Positions 33,312 through 43,831 of a stretch of DNA of 64,000 nucleotides are shown here, piece after piece (position 1 is the stretch's first letter; every line of letters starts with the position of its first letter). The notes below the pieces were generated by a model. The model ran no database searches. It was not told the DNA's origin and was given only the letters and a program-made list of their open reading frames with translations. The translations under genes and the position numbers were made by a program. This DNA is from Calycina herbarum. Lineage: Eukaryota > Ascomycota > Leotiomycetes > Helotiales > Pezizellaceae. The stretch spans positions 142,575 to 206,574 of the forward strand of contig LLEY01000110.1 in the NCBI GenBank assembly GCA_001414485.1. Direction: 5' to 3'.

Positions 33312-35181
33312 TTACGTAAAGGAAGCCTTCAACTTCTTCTGCCAGGTATTGGCATGTAACTCCGGAATCTCGTTCGCAATAACGATATCAACACCTGTAT
33401 GCAAGTCCACCAATTCGCTAGGAATAATCCATCCCTCACTCCAATGCACAATCCTGTGAATGGCATAAATGCACAAGAATAGCGGAATACCGACGTAAGC
33501 AGTTAAGAAACTACTAGCATTAAACTTCTCTGGGAAGAAGACATCGAATCCATTGATCAATGTCAAGACCGTGAAACTGACCATGGCAATCCAAGCTCCC
33601 CATGGCTGAACTCTGGAGTGGTATGGAATTGCTTCCTTCGGGAGGCCTTGAACCCTGGTAGCTTTGCGGAATCGAATGTACACGATACAACAGCAGATCC
33701 AAGAAATGAAACCAGATGTATTGGTAAGATTGACGAACCAACCGAAAACAACTGAACCGGAATTGGCGCAGTTGAGGTAAGCGAGTGGGGAGAAGAGAGC
33801 TGAGGCTGCCACTGCCATGTACGGCACACCCTGCTTGGTACATCTCTTGAAAATTGGTGGGGCGTTTCCAGCGACGGCGAGAGAGTAGAGTGATCGAGAC
33901 GACATGTAGAGAAAGGAGTTTCCGGAGGACCACGCGGATGTGATGATGATTGCGTTGATGACACTTCCAAGGCCTTTAATACCAGCATTTGTAATTCCGA
34001 CGACGAAAGCGGAACTCTTTGCTCCCACACCACCACTTGTCAAAGCTGCATCGTTGAACGGGCAAATGATGCCAATAGCTAAAACTGAACCGATGTAGAA
34101 GAAAACTATCAAAAAAACTCCAAGTTAGTACTTATTCTTGGCAAATTGCTTCGTCAACGAGGATGGGCTGAGCCCCCATTCTTGGCAGCGAGAGGAGGAA
34201 TACATACTCAATCGGTAAAAGTAACGCTTTGCGGCCTTTGGGAGATTACGTCTTGGAGATTTCATCTCACCACCAGTCACGACCAATAATTCAGGAGCGA
34301 ATGTGAAAGGGAATGCCGACAGGACAATGACCTTCCAGAAAGCGATGAATTTTCCAGTTCCTCCTTCCCTCAAGTATGTATTTGTCGCTCCTGGGTCCTT
34401 CCAATTGTGGAATCCTAAAATGCCGTCTTGTTGTGCTATATAATAAGTTAGTAAGAGGCCAACGAAGAATAATATTGATCAAACTTACGCCCACCACCCC
34501 AGAAGAGGATAAACGATAGAATGAGAAGTCCAATCATCATGAACACTTTCAATGAAGCAAACCAAAACTCGGTCTCGCCATAATATTGAACAGGCAGTGT
34601 ATTGAGACCAACAATCACGACGATAAAGATTGTGATCCAGACAGCGATATTGACCGGTGACTCCCAATAATCAATTACAAGCCCAGCAGCCGTGATCTCA
34701 TAAGGAACCAATATGCCGAGGGAGTAGAAGTATAACCAGCCCATAGCGAATCCGAGGGAATTTGAAACATTTCGGTGACCATAGTATGACATTGTTCCCC
34801 CAGAAACGGGGAGGTATGCGGCTACCTCTGTGATAGCAGTTACTACGAAGAGTACCAAGCAACTGAGAATTATATAAGCGACGAGGATGAAGGCCGGTCC
34901 TCCCGTTGCTAGAGTGTTTCCACTACCGACAAACAAACCAGTACCTGTAAACCAAGTCAGTACACTCCAATAGCTGGTGGGATTGAAGTGTATGCCTTAC
35001 CAATAGTACCACCCAATGCTATCATTTGAGCATGCCGAGCTTTCAGACCTCTCTTGGTTTCCTCGACATTCTCCACCACGATTTCCCCTCCATATTCTGG
35101 ATCACTATGCGAGTTCTCCTTGTCGTGAAGGTATTGTGGTGACTTATCGTCGACCACGGCAACATTTTCTTCGGTCTTCAT
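33312..35181 (-). CDS. Amino acid permease (APC superfamily, YAT group)
   Basis: Four exons, 35181-35001, 34944-34489, 34435-34208 and 34105-33312, 552 residues. A hydrophilic N-terminus is followed by the family entry motif L-K-A-R-H-A-Q-M-I-A-L-G-G-T-I-G-T-G-L-F, the substrate-backbone binding loop of helix 1. About twelve hydrophobic helices follow. S-G-G-T-M-S-Y-Y-G-H, the W-K-D-P-G-A segment and F-A-P-E-L-L-V-V-T-G-G-E in helix 6 are typical. The last ~50 residues are a cytosolic tail ending in a basic stretch. It carries amino acids with protons across the plasma membrane; the exact substrate cannot be told by eye. Splice sites are canonical and all phases close. GATA-type sites lie upstream. 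Confidence 0.92.
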
Positions 35182-36692
35182 TGTGAAAAGTGTGTAGAGC
35201 CTTGCTCAATGCGGGGAAGCAAGTTGAGGGTAGGGTGAAGGCAGAAGACATGGGAGAGCTTCTCTGTTTATAAGACCGACCCTAGTAATGTAGGACGATA
35301 AGGGAAGGCCTAAAGCTACCCTGTCCTCCGAAGCAATTGGGGTGGCTGTGACAGGCTGTCAATAGACAATAAAAGCGGCAGTGAATAGTTAACTTTCTAA
35401 TACAATTTATTATTACCCAGAAAACTTTAGGACACTTGAAATTGATTGTTCCAAAGCAACTGGGGGAATTATCTAAGTTATTCTAAGTTTCAAAATAATT
35501 ACGTGGCCTTTCTTAGAAAGGGAGAATGACAAGAAGAGCTAGGAGAGCCAAAGTATTAACTGCCACTTTTACTGTCCTCGCGAGGATGGATGGATATGCA
35601 GTGTAAACTCCACTGTCACCATGGCCAAGAGCTGCATCTCCCACGAGCTATGGCGCCGAGTAGGAAACCCTGAAACCCAGAATTTGATCTTGGCCACTCA
35701 AACGGACTCAGATAAGTGATCCAGGACCAAAAAGTGGTGATATGCGGCTATCAATCTGTCGTCCCACTCGACGGACGGGTAGAAGTACTGGACGGTACGT
35801 CTACCAAATGCCAAACGAAAATCAAGCCAGAAGCAAACTCTTCAAGGCACTTGCCACTGAAAGCACACCATTGCACCTCACCATTGACATTGCCACAATC
35901 GCTGCAGTGAATGGAGTAGGCAACACTGCGCGTGGCAAGCAGCACTGCAGCCGATACCCCAAGGCTTTCAGGGTTCACTTGTTTCCAAGGGTAAGCCAGT
36001 GAAGTATCCGGGGTTTGACGAATCTCCTAGAGTTTTTATCCGTACGAAACTAAAGTATAGAAGCATTTGGAGGAGCTGGGATCAGTGAAGTTGAATATTG
36101 GAAGCCTATTCTGTCTGACTGTAAACAACTCATGCATCCATCAGATGATGAGGCTTTTAGACCACTGCTTCAACAGATCAAGCCTCCAACGGGCGAGATC
36201 TCACCTCTGGGCTTACGCCTTTATCTCAGAGGCGGAGGGGCCGAAGCACGACGCCGACGCCTCTTGTCGAACTCGGTGAATTTATCCTGGGGACAGATAC
36301 CGGAAATGCGAGGGGAGCCCCGCGTCGAACCATTTCCCTCTGAGATCTTTCTCCCCTGATAAGAGAGGCGTGCAGGCGTGCAGGTGGGGACAGGGGTTGA
36401 GATGTTGGAATTTGGCCGCAACGGCCCACACTTGGCTTGATAGCATCATGAAAATAAACACCATGTGTTTTGGAGAGTTCCAATCGTGGACTCATACATA
36501 AACGTAACGATAAGAAAGACGGCGGTACAGTTTCAGTTTGAGATCTGGAGGTCGGGGAGGTGAAAGAAGCAAAGGCTGAGCGAGCGACTCGCTTGCAGAG
36601 TAGCGTCTTTCCCGGTGTCACGTGAAGATACCAATCGTTCCGTGAACCTCGGGACCAAAACAACTCTCAGCTCGACCTTTGACCCCCCCACC
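35182..36692. other. Intergenic between divergent permease and RS-rich protein genes
   Basis: About 1.5 kb, no supported gene. Short overlapping frames on both strands around 35,740-36,660 lack domains. Strong candidates for 5' leaders of both divergent genes. Confidence 0.45.
35296..35715. promoter_or_regulatory. GATA-factor-type sites upstream of permease
   Basis: CGATAA (35296-35301), TTATCT (35469-35474, AGATAA on the other strand) and AGATAA (35710-35715) match HGATAR, the site of AreA/Nit2-type nitrogen regulators. Such short sites occur by chance, so control by nitrogen is only inferred. Confidence 0.35.
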
Positions 36693-37820
36693 ATGGCAGA
36701 CCGTAGAGACCAGAGGCATGATAGCCACCATCGACAGTCGCGATCCCAATCGCCTCGAAGACATCATTCCTCCTCCCACCGAGCGAGGTCCCAACACAGA
36801 CATCACCACCGCAAACGCGATCATGCTGCCCCTGCGAAAGACCTCCCATTCAATACCCGTCCATTGACAAAGCGCGACTACAAGAACTTCAAGCCAATGT
36901 TTGCTCTATATCTCGATATTCAGAAAGGGAAAATCTTGGAAGATATGGATGAGGTCGAAACACAAGGAAGGTGGAAAAGCTTCATCGGAAAATGGTAAGA
37001 ATAACGGACATTTAGAGCCCCACGCCGATTCCTGAATACATCAGCTAACATATTTGAGGAATCGTGGAGAACTCGCAGAAGGATGGTATGACCCAGCGAC
37101 ACTACAAAAGGCGACACAGAATACACAAGCGGCTGAAGTCGTGGATGACAATTATAGACCTGAACCAAGTACAACGGTGCGCAGAGAATCGGATAGGAAG
37201 CACAAGGAAACATCGCCTAGGCACGACAGAAATACGAGAGAAGACAGTGACAGTGATGACTCCATTGGACCTGCATTGCCAGGACAAGAAGGAAGATCAA
37301 GAGGCAGAATGGGACCTGGTATTCCAAATATGCAAGACCTGGAGCTCAAGAGAGGTATGCCAAACTCCCATCTTCCACGGTCAAGCTGACACATTTTGCA
37401 GAAATGGATACCGAAGATGGTCTTGCCAGAAGAGACGATATAAGATTCGCACGTAAAACCGATCGTAAAGAACAAAAGGCAGCTCTTGACGAACTCGTCC
37501 CTCGGGCAGAAGCAGGAACTCGAGAACGACAGCTCGAGAAGAAGAAAGAAGTGAACGAAAAAATGAAATCGTTTCGAGAGAAATCCCCCGGTGCCGCCGA
37601 AGTCCCAGACGCAGAATTAATGGGTGGAGGCGACGGGATTGAGACTTTCAAGAAAACAAAACAAGAGTTCGAGCGGAAGAAGAATGAAAGGGAATTGCGG
37701 AAAGAAGAAATATTGAGAGCAAGAATGGCAGAAAGGGAGGAACGACTGCAGGAATATAGGACAAAGGAAGAAGGTACTATGGAAATGCTGAAGGCTTTGG
37801 CTAAACAGAGATTCGGATAG
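36693..37820 (+). CDS. RS/RH-rich nuclear protein, SCI1-like
   Basis: Three exons, 36693-36994, 37059-37354 and 37402-37820, 338 residues. The start was chosen at CCACCATGG, an excellent context; upstream in-frame ATGs are in the leader. Residues 1-50 are a low-complexity Arg/Ser/His region, like splicing-linked RS proteins. A short conserved domain follows (about 58-113: L-T-K-R-D-Y, F-A-L-Y-L, G-R-W-K-S-F-I-G-K-W-N-R-G-E-L-A-E-G-W-Y-D), split by intron 1 at the W codon. I relate this to the plant style cell-cycle inhibitor 1 / human NKAPD1-like motif. The C-terminal half is a long charged coiled coil. Fungal homologues are often labelled RNA helicase HEL117, but I see no helicase motif. Confidence 0.75.
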
Positions 37821-38695
37821 GGAAGATGTCCTCTATTTATCGTCTGGATATCGTCAACTGGATTGACAACCTCAATAGCGGAGGATAAGTCCCGGGTTGT
37901 GATGCGGCGCAACATTATGTGTCATACGCGTAGAAAAAACACTATTCCGCGGATCCACTCTTCCGGTATCGGGTCCTCACCGTAAGTCTTACTTCTTTAT
38001 TGCCTTTTGATATCGATATTCTATAATGGAATTCAAGTACCAGTCATTCTCGCGCTCAATACATTTCAGTGCACTTTAAAGTTGGCTCTCATCTGCCTTT
38101 TCCTCCCCAAGTTTAGAGTTAGTCGATTTTTATTGCCTCTTTCTTTCTTTCACATTCTCTCCTTTAAAGCTACTCAACCTACTTTGTCGATTTGCATCAA
38201 TCGTCCTTTATGTGGGCCTCATGTTGAAGCGGCAGCAAATAATGGATTCTCCTTTAAGCTAAAGATGGATTCAAAAGTTGCTTGTGAGCAGACAAGATAT
38301 TTACTTTGACTAGTCAAAAATGTAGTCTACCAATCTCATTTCTTATGCTACTGAAAGACTGGTTTTGAAGTAATGGTATGTTGCGCCAACAATTAATATG
38401 ATGGGGATTAAGAGCGGTGGTAAATAACTGTCTTCGAAATTTCTAGGGCAAGCGAAGCTAGTTTAATCTCTTAATTGTCCTAGAACAAAAGAGCTATTTA
38501 CAGCCGCCTTTATTGTCTATCACGAGGGTATGTATGGTCGCAGGAAGCGCGGGCTTGTCTGAAACCCAACGCTGGACCAACGGCCCCCACACTCAACGGC
38601 TAAAAGTCCTCTTTTCTACAACATTGAATAGATTCAACCCCTTCGACCCATGGATCTGCGAGTGAAATATTCTAGGCGATATTCTTGTTTTTGCA
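37821..38695. other. Intergenic, no gene seen
   Basis: 3' flank of the RS-rich protein gene and region upstream of the kinase pseudogene; T-rich tracts but no supported feature. Confidence 0.5.
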
Positions 38696-40085
38696 ATGTC
38701 TAGCTTACCAGAGAACTCTGTCTGTAACCCTGATCACAATGCGGAGGAGAACCCTGATGAGGTCTTTCTAGAGCCGTTGTATGAGCGAGGTTGGTTTAGA
38801 GATGCAGAGGACCGCGAGGAATATCGACCAGGAGGGTTTCATCCCGTCCATATCGGTGACAGACTTGGCACAGATGGTCGATTTCGCGTCATCCATAAAC
38901 TGGGGAGAGGCGGTCTGGCAACAGTTTGGCTTTGTCGGGACTAGGAGGCGGCAAAATTTGTCGCGTTGAAGATTATTATTGCCGATGAGTCTCGTGAAAA
39001 TTCTTCGGAGCTTAGACTGGTAAATCATGGAGGGTTGGACTTTAGAGAGGAGGGTGGAGAGTATGTCGTTGTCCCGCGGGAACACTTTGGCATGAGGGAC
39101 CTAATGGGAGACATTTGTGTCTTGTTTTTCCTGTGCTGGGGCCACCAATTACTGCGCTCTGGTGGGAGAGCAAATACAAATTGTTTGCGGACCCTGTGAA
39201 GGTTTATCGAGACATTGTAATGCAAGTTACGCGTGGACTGAATTTCCTACATAAAAACGGAATCTGTCATGGTGGTGAGTTTTCCACTACACCAGAGTCT
39301 ACATCTGCTAATATATTCTGTTAGATTTCCGTCCATCGAATATCCTCTTCAGACTCACTGGTATCGACCAGCTAAGTGAAGAGGAATTGCTAAAGCAACT
39401 GGGAGAACCAAAAAAAGAACCTCTCATCACCTTATCCGGAAAGAGTCCAGCACCATCAGGCCCGGAATATATAGTAGACATCTTCAACATACACCAACTG
39501 GATGCCAGACTCATATCAGATCAAATTTCCATCGTTGACTTTGGCGAATCCTATGCTATGGACAGCCCACCAGAAGACCTCGGAATCGCAGCCTCCTTTC
39601 GTTCACCTGAGCTCCTTTTCGATAACATTGTCGACGTTGGATGTGATCTATGGGCTCTTGCGTGCACGGTTTACGAAATCCGCACGGGAAGTCCTCTCTT
39701 TGAGAACTTCATGGACGATGATGATGAGATCATTATGCAAATGGTTCCTCTGCTGGGGAAACTTCCGGAAAGTTGGTGGAAGTCTTGGGAAGCACGTGGT
39801 CGGTTGTTTGAGGAGGATGGAGCGCCGTTGGTTAATCTTGAGACTGGGAGATCGTTCGTGTTGATGGATACTCTTGAACAGCTCATCTCTGGTAAATCGC
39901 CGTGTAAAGAGGATGTTGGGAGGAAGAAGAATGGGGCGGGTGGTTTCTTGGTTCAAATTGAGGAGGGTAAAGTTTTAGCGGATCTTTTAAGGGGTCTTTT
40001 GAAGTATGATTCGAAGGAAAGGTTGAGTGTTGATGCTGCACTGGAACATCCTTGGTTCAGCACACCATGGTCGGAGAATTTTTAA
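38696..40085 (+). pseudogene. SRPK-like protein kinase, broken by stop and frameshift
   Basis: Read across, the region encodes a kinase of the fungal SRPK-like type: Gly loop G-R-G-G-L-A-T-V-W, F-V-A-L-K-I-I (ATP lysine), H-G-D-F-R-P-S-N (catalytic loop, with the intron 39275-39324 splitting the Asp codon), V-D-F-G (metal-binding) and F-R-S-P-E-L-L (APE-like). Two lesions break it. A TAG at 38942-38944 follows C-R-D, with the same frame continuing E-A-A-K-F-V-A-L-K. A one-base loss near 39,093-39,097 shifts from H-F-G-M into G-P-N-G-R-H-L-C-L-V. All other catalytic residues look intact, so decay seems recent, or these are assembly errors. Two independent lesions favour a true pseudogene. Confidence 0.8.
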
Positions 40086-40184
40086 GGCTGTCACATTTTC
40101 AGGAATTAAGTTATACAGTAATATGTTCTATCACATGTGCTGATTCTTATACAGGCAATTTAATGGAGTCCCCACTACCATCGA

Positions 40185-41323
40185 TCACCATAAGTTAGTA
40201 GATTTCACCTCTGGCCACTTAACTGAGGGGAGTGGTTTCTCCAACAACGATTCATTCTTTCCCAAAACCATATCGAAGAAAGCTGTCGTAAAAGAAGTCT
40301 GGATATCACGCATTCGCGATTTCCCAATAGTTCCAACCAAAGTGGTATTCCAGTCTAATAACTCAGACCATAAGCCAACATCAGAGAAGTCTAAATGATG
40401 GGAACCATTGACCCTCAATTCTGCCCACCAAGCAGTCTGTTTCCTTCAAATGAAGTAAAACTCTGCCCGTAAATAGAATCATCGTAAGTGGTTTGGCCGT
40501 CTCGAAAAACCAGAAAGGGTTTCTTGACATCGACTGTCTCGCCGAAGAGAGTGTCGATGAATGCACCATCGCCGTTGATTCCAGCGATGACGGAGTCGTG
40601 TTTAGAGACTACATCTGTGCCGACACTTCCTCCCATGGAAAACCCAAAGTGCATGTAGGTGGAGCTGTTGAATGGGGCTCGTAATTCTTCGACAAGAGGT
40701 GGGTAGAGTTCAAGTAAGGCATCGAAATCGCTTTTTCTGCCTCTGTTGACTTTGAAAAGGACAGTGTCGTTTGCCCACTCGTCATTAATTGGTATTCCGT
40801 ACACACCTCCTCCGTAAGATTCTGGTATCTTCAAATATGGTGGTTCCCCTGGATGGTCGACGCATAGAACAGTGTAGCCTTGAGATGCCAGGTCTGAAGT
40901 TGTTATGGTGCTTGATGAGCATGGCATTCCTGCACCCGGAGAAAATAATAGCGTTGGATACTGATTCTTTCCCACGGTACCTGGCAAGAATGGCGGTTGC
41001 CATTGGAGATGAGTCCATAGATTCTGCAACTCTCCTGATGGGATTTCCCATCCCTCCTCAATTAGACGGGCGAGCTCGAAGTCCATGTACTTTAGCGAGG
41101 TTTCCGCGGTTGGCTCTTTTCCGGTTGGGTACAAGACAGTAACCACGATGAAAGTACCTGTGTTGTTCGTTCCAATTGGTGCAGTGGGATCGTCCAGGGT
41201 GGTGTGGTTGAAAACATGTTGTGTTTTTCCAACAAAGTGTTTCCCAGACGGCTTTGGGAGGAAAACCTTCTCGCTGGCAGCAGCGGCGACAGCTGCCAGA
41301 AGTATGATGCACATTGGTAACAT
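40185..41323 (-). pseudogene. Secreted PAF-acetylhydrolase-like alpha/beta hydrolase, frameshifted
   Basis: From 41323 an open frame encodes a signal peptide (residues 1-17), then an alpha/beta-hydrolase: L-L-F-S-P-G-A-G, V-D-H-P-G-E-P and the nucleophile elbow G-F-S-M-G-G, as in platelet-activating-factor acetylhydrolase-like esterases. Near 40,436 the frame runs into a stop shortly after S-F-E-G-N-R. One base lost there would restore T-A-W-W-A-E-L, followed by V-N-G-S-H-H-L-D-F-S-D with the catalytic histidine, ending at 40185. As it stands the catalytic His is out of frame, so the protein would be inactive. No usable intron bridges the gap (the only GT lies 24 bases before the AG). The adjacent kinase is broken too. 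Confidence 0.75.
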
Positions 41324-41597
41324 GCCGAAACCCGGGAAAGAAAGTATCGTGATGCGACCCTACTTCAAATCCACGAGGTAGGGTCGTACCTTTATGTAGG
41401 ATGCTCATGATTACCCCCTCATTGCGTGCCACCTACCTAAATAGGTAATTGCCGAGGAATGCCAAGGCAATTTTTTTTTTCATATTGAATCAAGAAAATT
41501 AATGTTCTTTCATTATAATAAACTAATCGCATTCTACTTGCGGAGCCAACAAAATCGCGTTAAAAGTAAAGACCCAATCTCGAAACTCGAGAGTGGT

Positions 41598-42110
41598 CTA
41601 CCCTTCAACCACTTGGTGCGAAACAGCCCCTCTTTCAGGGACTTTTTTCTTACTCATCGACTTCATTATCGCTTTTTCTCCTATCATCTTGCTCAAGGCA
41701 TCAACTTCCAATTTCTGACCACCTGTATCATCTGTGGCTGCAACAAGACCCAAATCACCTCGCTTCAGGTTGAGTCTCAACCCATTAATGTTACCGAAAG
41801 TAAGTTTATTGATGTTGAGTGAGTCCTCTGACCGAAGCATCTTCCGTCCTCGGATTGTGTTTAGAATTTGAAGTTCATCAGAAGTCAAAGCTGCTTCAAA
41901 TCCGTCTAATTTTGCTTTCGTCTCGAATGTCACATCGTTAATCCCGAAAGCCGCCATTTTTTGAAGAATAGCTTCGCGGTCATCTGGAGAAATCGGTCGG
42001 AATGCACGGAAACAGAAGACTACGGTCTTGGAGACTTCTTCCTGGCTGAATTGACCTTTTACATCCGCCGTTCCTTGGATGACTGCAATTTGTAAGTAAG
42101 ACTCTTCCAA
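41598..42110 (-). CDS. Hypothetical protein, possible peptidase-inhibitor I9-like fold
   Basis: A 170-codon intronless frame. The middle (about residues 28-90) reads V-V-F-C-F-R-A-F..., D-D-R-E-A-I-L-Q-K-M-A-A-F-G-I, then L-D-G-F-E-A-A-L-T-S-D-E-L-Q-I-L. The G-F-x-A-x-L-T-x-x-E-L pattern recalls the subtilisin propeptide / inhibitor I9 fold, which in fungi also occurs as small stand-alone inhibitors. The rest is hydrophilic with a basic C-terminus; no signal peptide. I am not certain it is a gene at all: it lies next to decayed genes. Family assignment is a weak pattern match. Confidence 0.45.
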   Translation of the reverse strand: MEESYLQIAVIQGTADVKGQFSQEEVSKTVVFCFRAFRPISPDDREAILQKMAAFGINDVTFETKAKLDGFEAALTSDELQILNTIRGRKMLRSEDSLNINKLTFGNINGLRLNLKRGDLGLVAATDDTGGQKLEVDALSKMIGEKAIMKSMSKKKVPERGAVSHQVVEG

Positions 42111-43831
42111 TTGACAAGTTTGAGGATAGTCACTTCAAAGAAAATGAGTTCCTTTTATTTAGTAGCGATAGAAACTACGCTAGAATTGCCCAAATTTGGA
42201 ACTTCCTTATTACTTTAATTAGTAGACCATTTACAAAATATTTGAGGAGATGTGTTTCATACCCCTCGTTCTAAGCGATCACTTCACAATATCTCAAAAT
42301 ATAGAATGATAACCGATTTTCCCGATCAAGAAGTAATAATAACAACAATCGTGAACAACATATAAATCTAATTGTTTATGACAATTCGTTTTCCCACTAT
42401 ATTTAGGAGCTCTTATTGATTACGGTTCGGATACGTAAGAATTAAACCACTACAACTTATTTATTACTTCATAAAAAGTTAAGAAGTAGAGATACCATCC
42501 ACTTTAATCTCTTTTATCTTCAATTTAAGCCAACAATATCCAGTTTTGCTGCAGTCCTTATTGCGATATCTCGATTGCCTTTGCTCGGCTCGGTTTCGTA
42601 AGACTTGAAACTACTACAACTTCTCTGATACGCAGTGAAAAGTTAAGAATTACTTAGCAAATCTATTCGGCGCATTCTCATTTTCGATTTGAGCTCTCAA
42701 AGTCATGTTTTGCTAGAGTCATTGTTGTGATATTTCATGTTTATAATCAGGCTCGTTTTTGTGGGACTTGATTTCACTATAACTCTATTACGCTATAAAA
42801 AAATAACTATATTGCTTGTTGACTGGAATAGCTCTTCTCGTCAAATCGAGGTATCGAAGTCTTGTTTTTCTACATTTATTGTTATGATATCTCATAGACT
42901 TATAATATTGGTCGACTCTTCCAAATGGCGGCATTTGACACTCTTACAACTTCCTTGTTTATGCTTAAAAAGTCGAGGAGTATAGGGTGAATCTTTTGAT
43001 GCTAATCCTCTTTTTCGTCCTAGCTACTACACTACTTGCCAATTTTGATGTTCCGGATTTAGCTAGCCTTCTCAGCTCCCATTCTAAATCACTTCTAAGT
43101 AAAACCCTTTAAAATAATACAATACCTCAATTGCTACACATTGACTTCTTACCCGTTCGATTCTCACTGGTTCGGTTTTAGGGGAGTTGCTGTGTTGCTG
43201 TGCAATGGTGGTGCCCAAAATCCTTCCTCCCACCTCGCTGCGCACTAAGATATAACAACTAACCCGACTTCTCATTCAACCACGATACAAAGGTACACCA
43301 ATAATATGCGCGAATAGGGAGCTAAGTAGTCGCAATTCAGAAATGCACTCGCGTTCTTATGAAAGGGTTGTGTTGTTGTGTTGTTGTTACATGTGCTTCA
43401 GCGCTTTCTTCGCTTAGAGAACGTCCAGCCAGACCGAGTCTTTCAACATCAACATCAAAGAGGGCGCCCCACCTTCTATTTACTACAACAATTTTGATAT
43501 AGCCGTTTTGGGATAATGATTAATTTGTATCACGTCGTAGCAGATTTAAGGTCTCTGTCTCCCCTTATCATATAAAACAGGCCAATCCTTCAACAACCAC
43601 ATCTCCGCCTCGGCCCTTCCATATATATCATTTCTTGTCGTCGAAATTGAATCGCGAGGGGTGAGATGAACCTTTTTAACACAGGACAGAAGCTTGCCAT
43701 TTGCCAAAACCCGCAAGTTAACCAAATGCAATTCATCCTAAACCTTACACTCTCGCATACAAAATCCAATGCACTCAATCCAACGCCAAGCCCAACCAAA
43801 AAAATGTCACCCAAAACCTAATTTTTCCCCC
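42111..43831. other. AT-rich intergenic with diverged tandem repeats
   Basis: About 1.7 kb without a supported gene. The 42,360-42,990 part is built from ~165-bp repeats (listed separately). The rest, to 43,831, is the GH125 3' flank. Confidence 0.55.
42360..42990. repeat. Four diverged ~165-bp tandem repeats
   Basis: Anchors recur at similar spacing: TTGCGATATCTC (about 42,562), TTGTGATATTTCAT (about 42,724), GTTATGATATCTCAT (about 42,881); ACTACAACTT variants and AAAAGTTAAGAA-like stretches (about 42,474, 42,638, 42,798, 42,967). Copies are only moderately similar, so the array is old. Confidence 0.65.

Noticed and set aside
36226..36663. A 145-codon minus frame in the intergenic region upstream of the RS-rich protein gene
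   Set aside because: No domain, overlaps other frames, and lies in the likely shared leader region of divergent genes.
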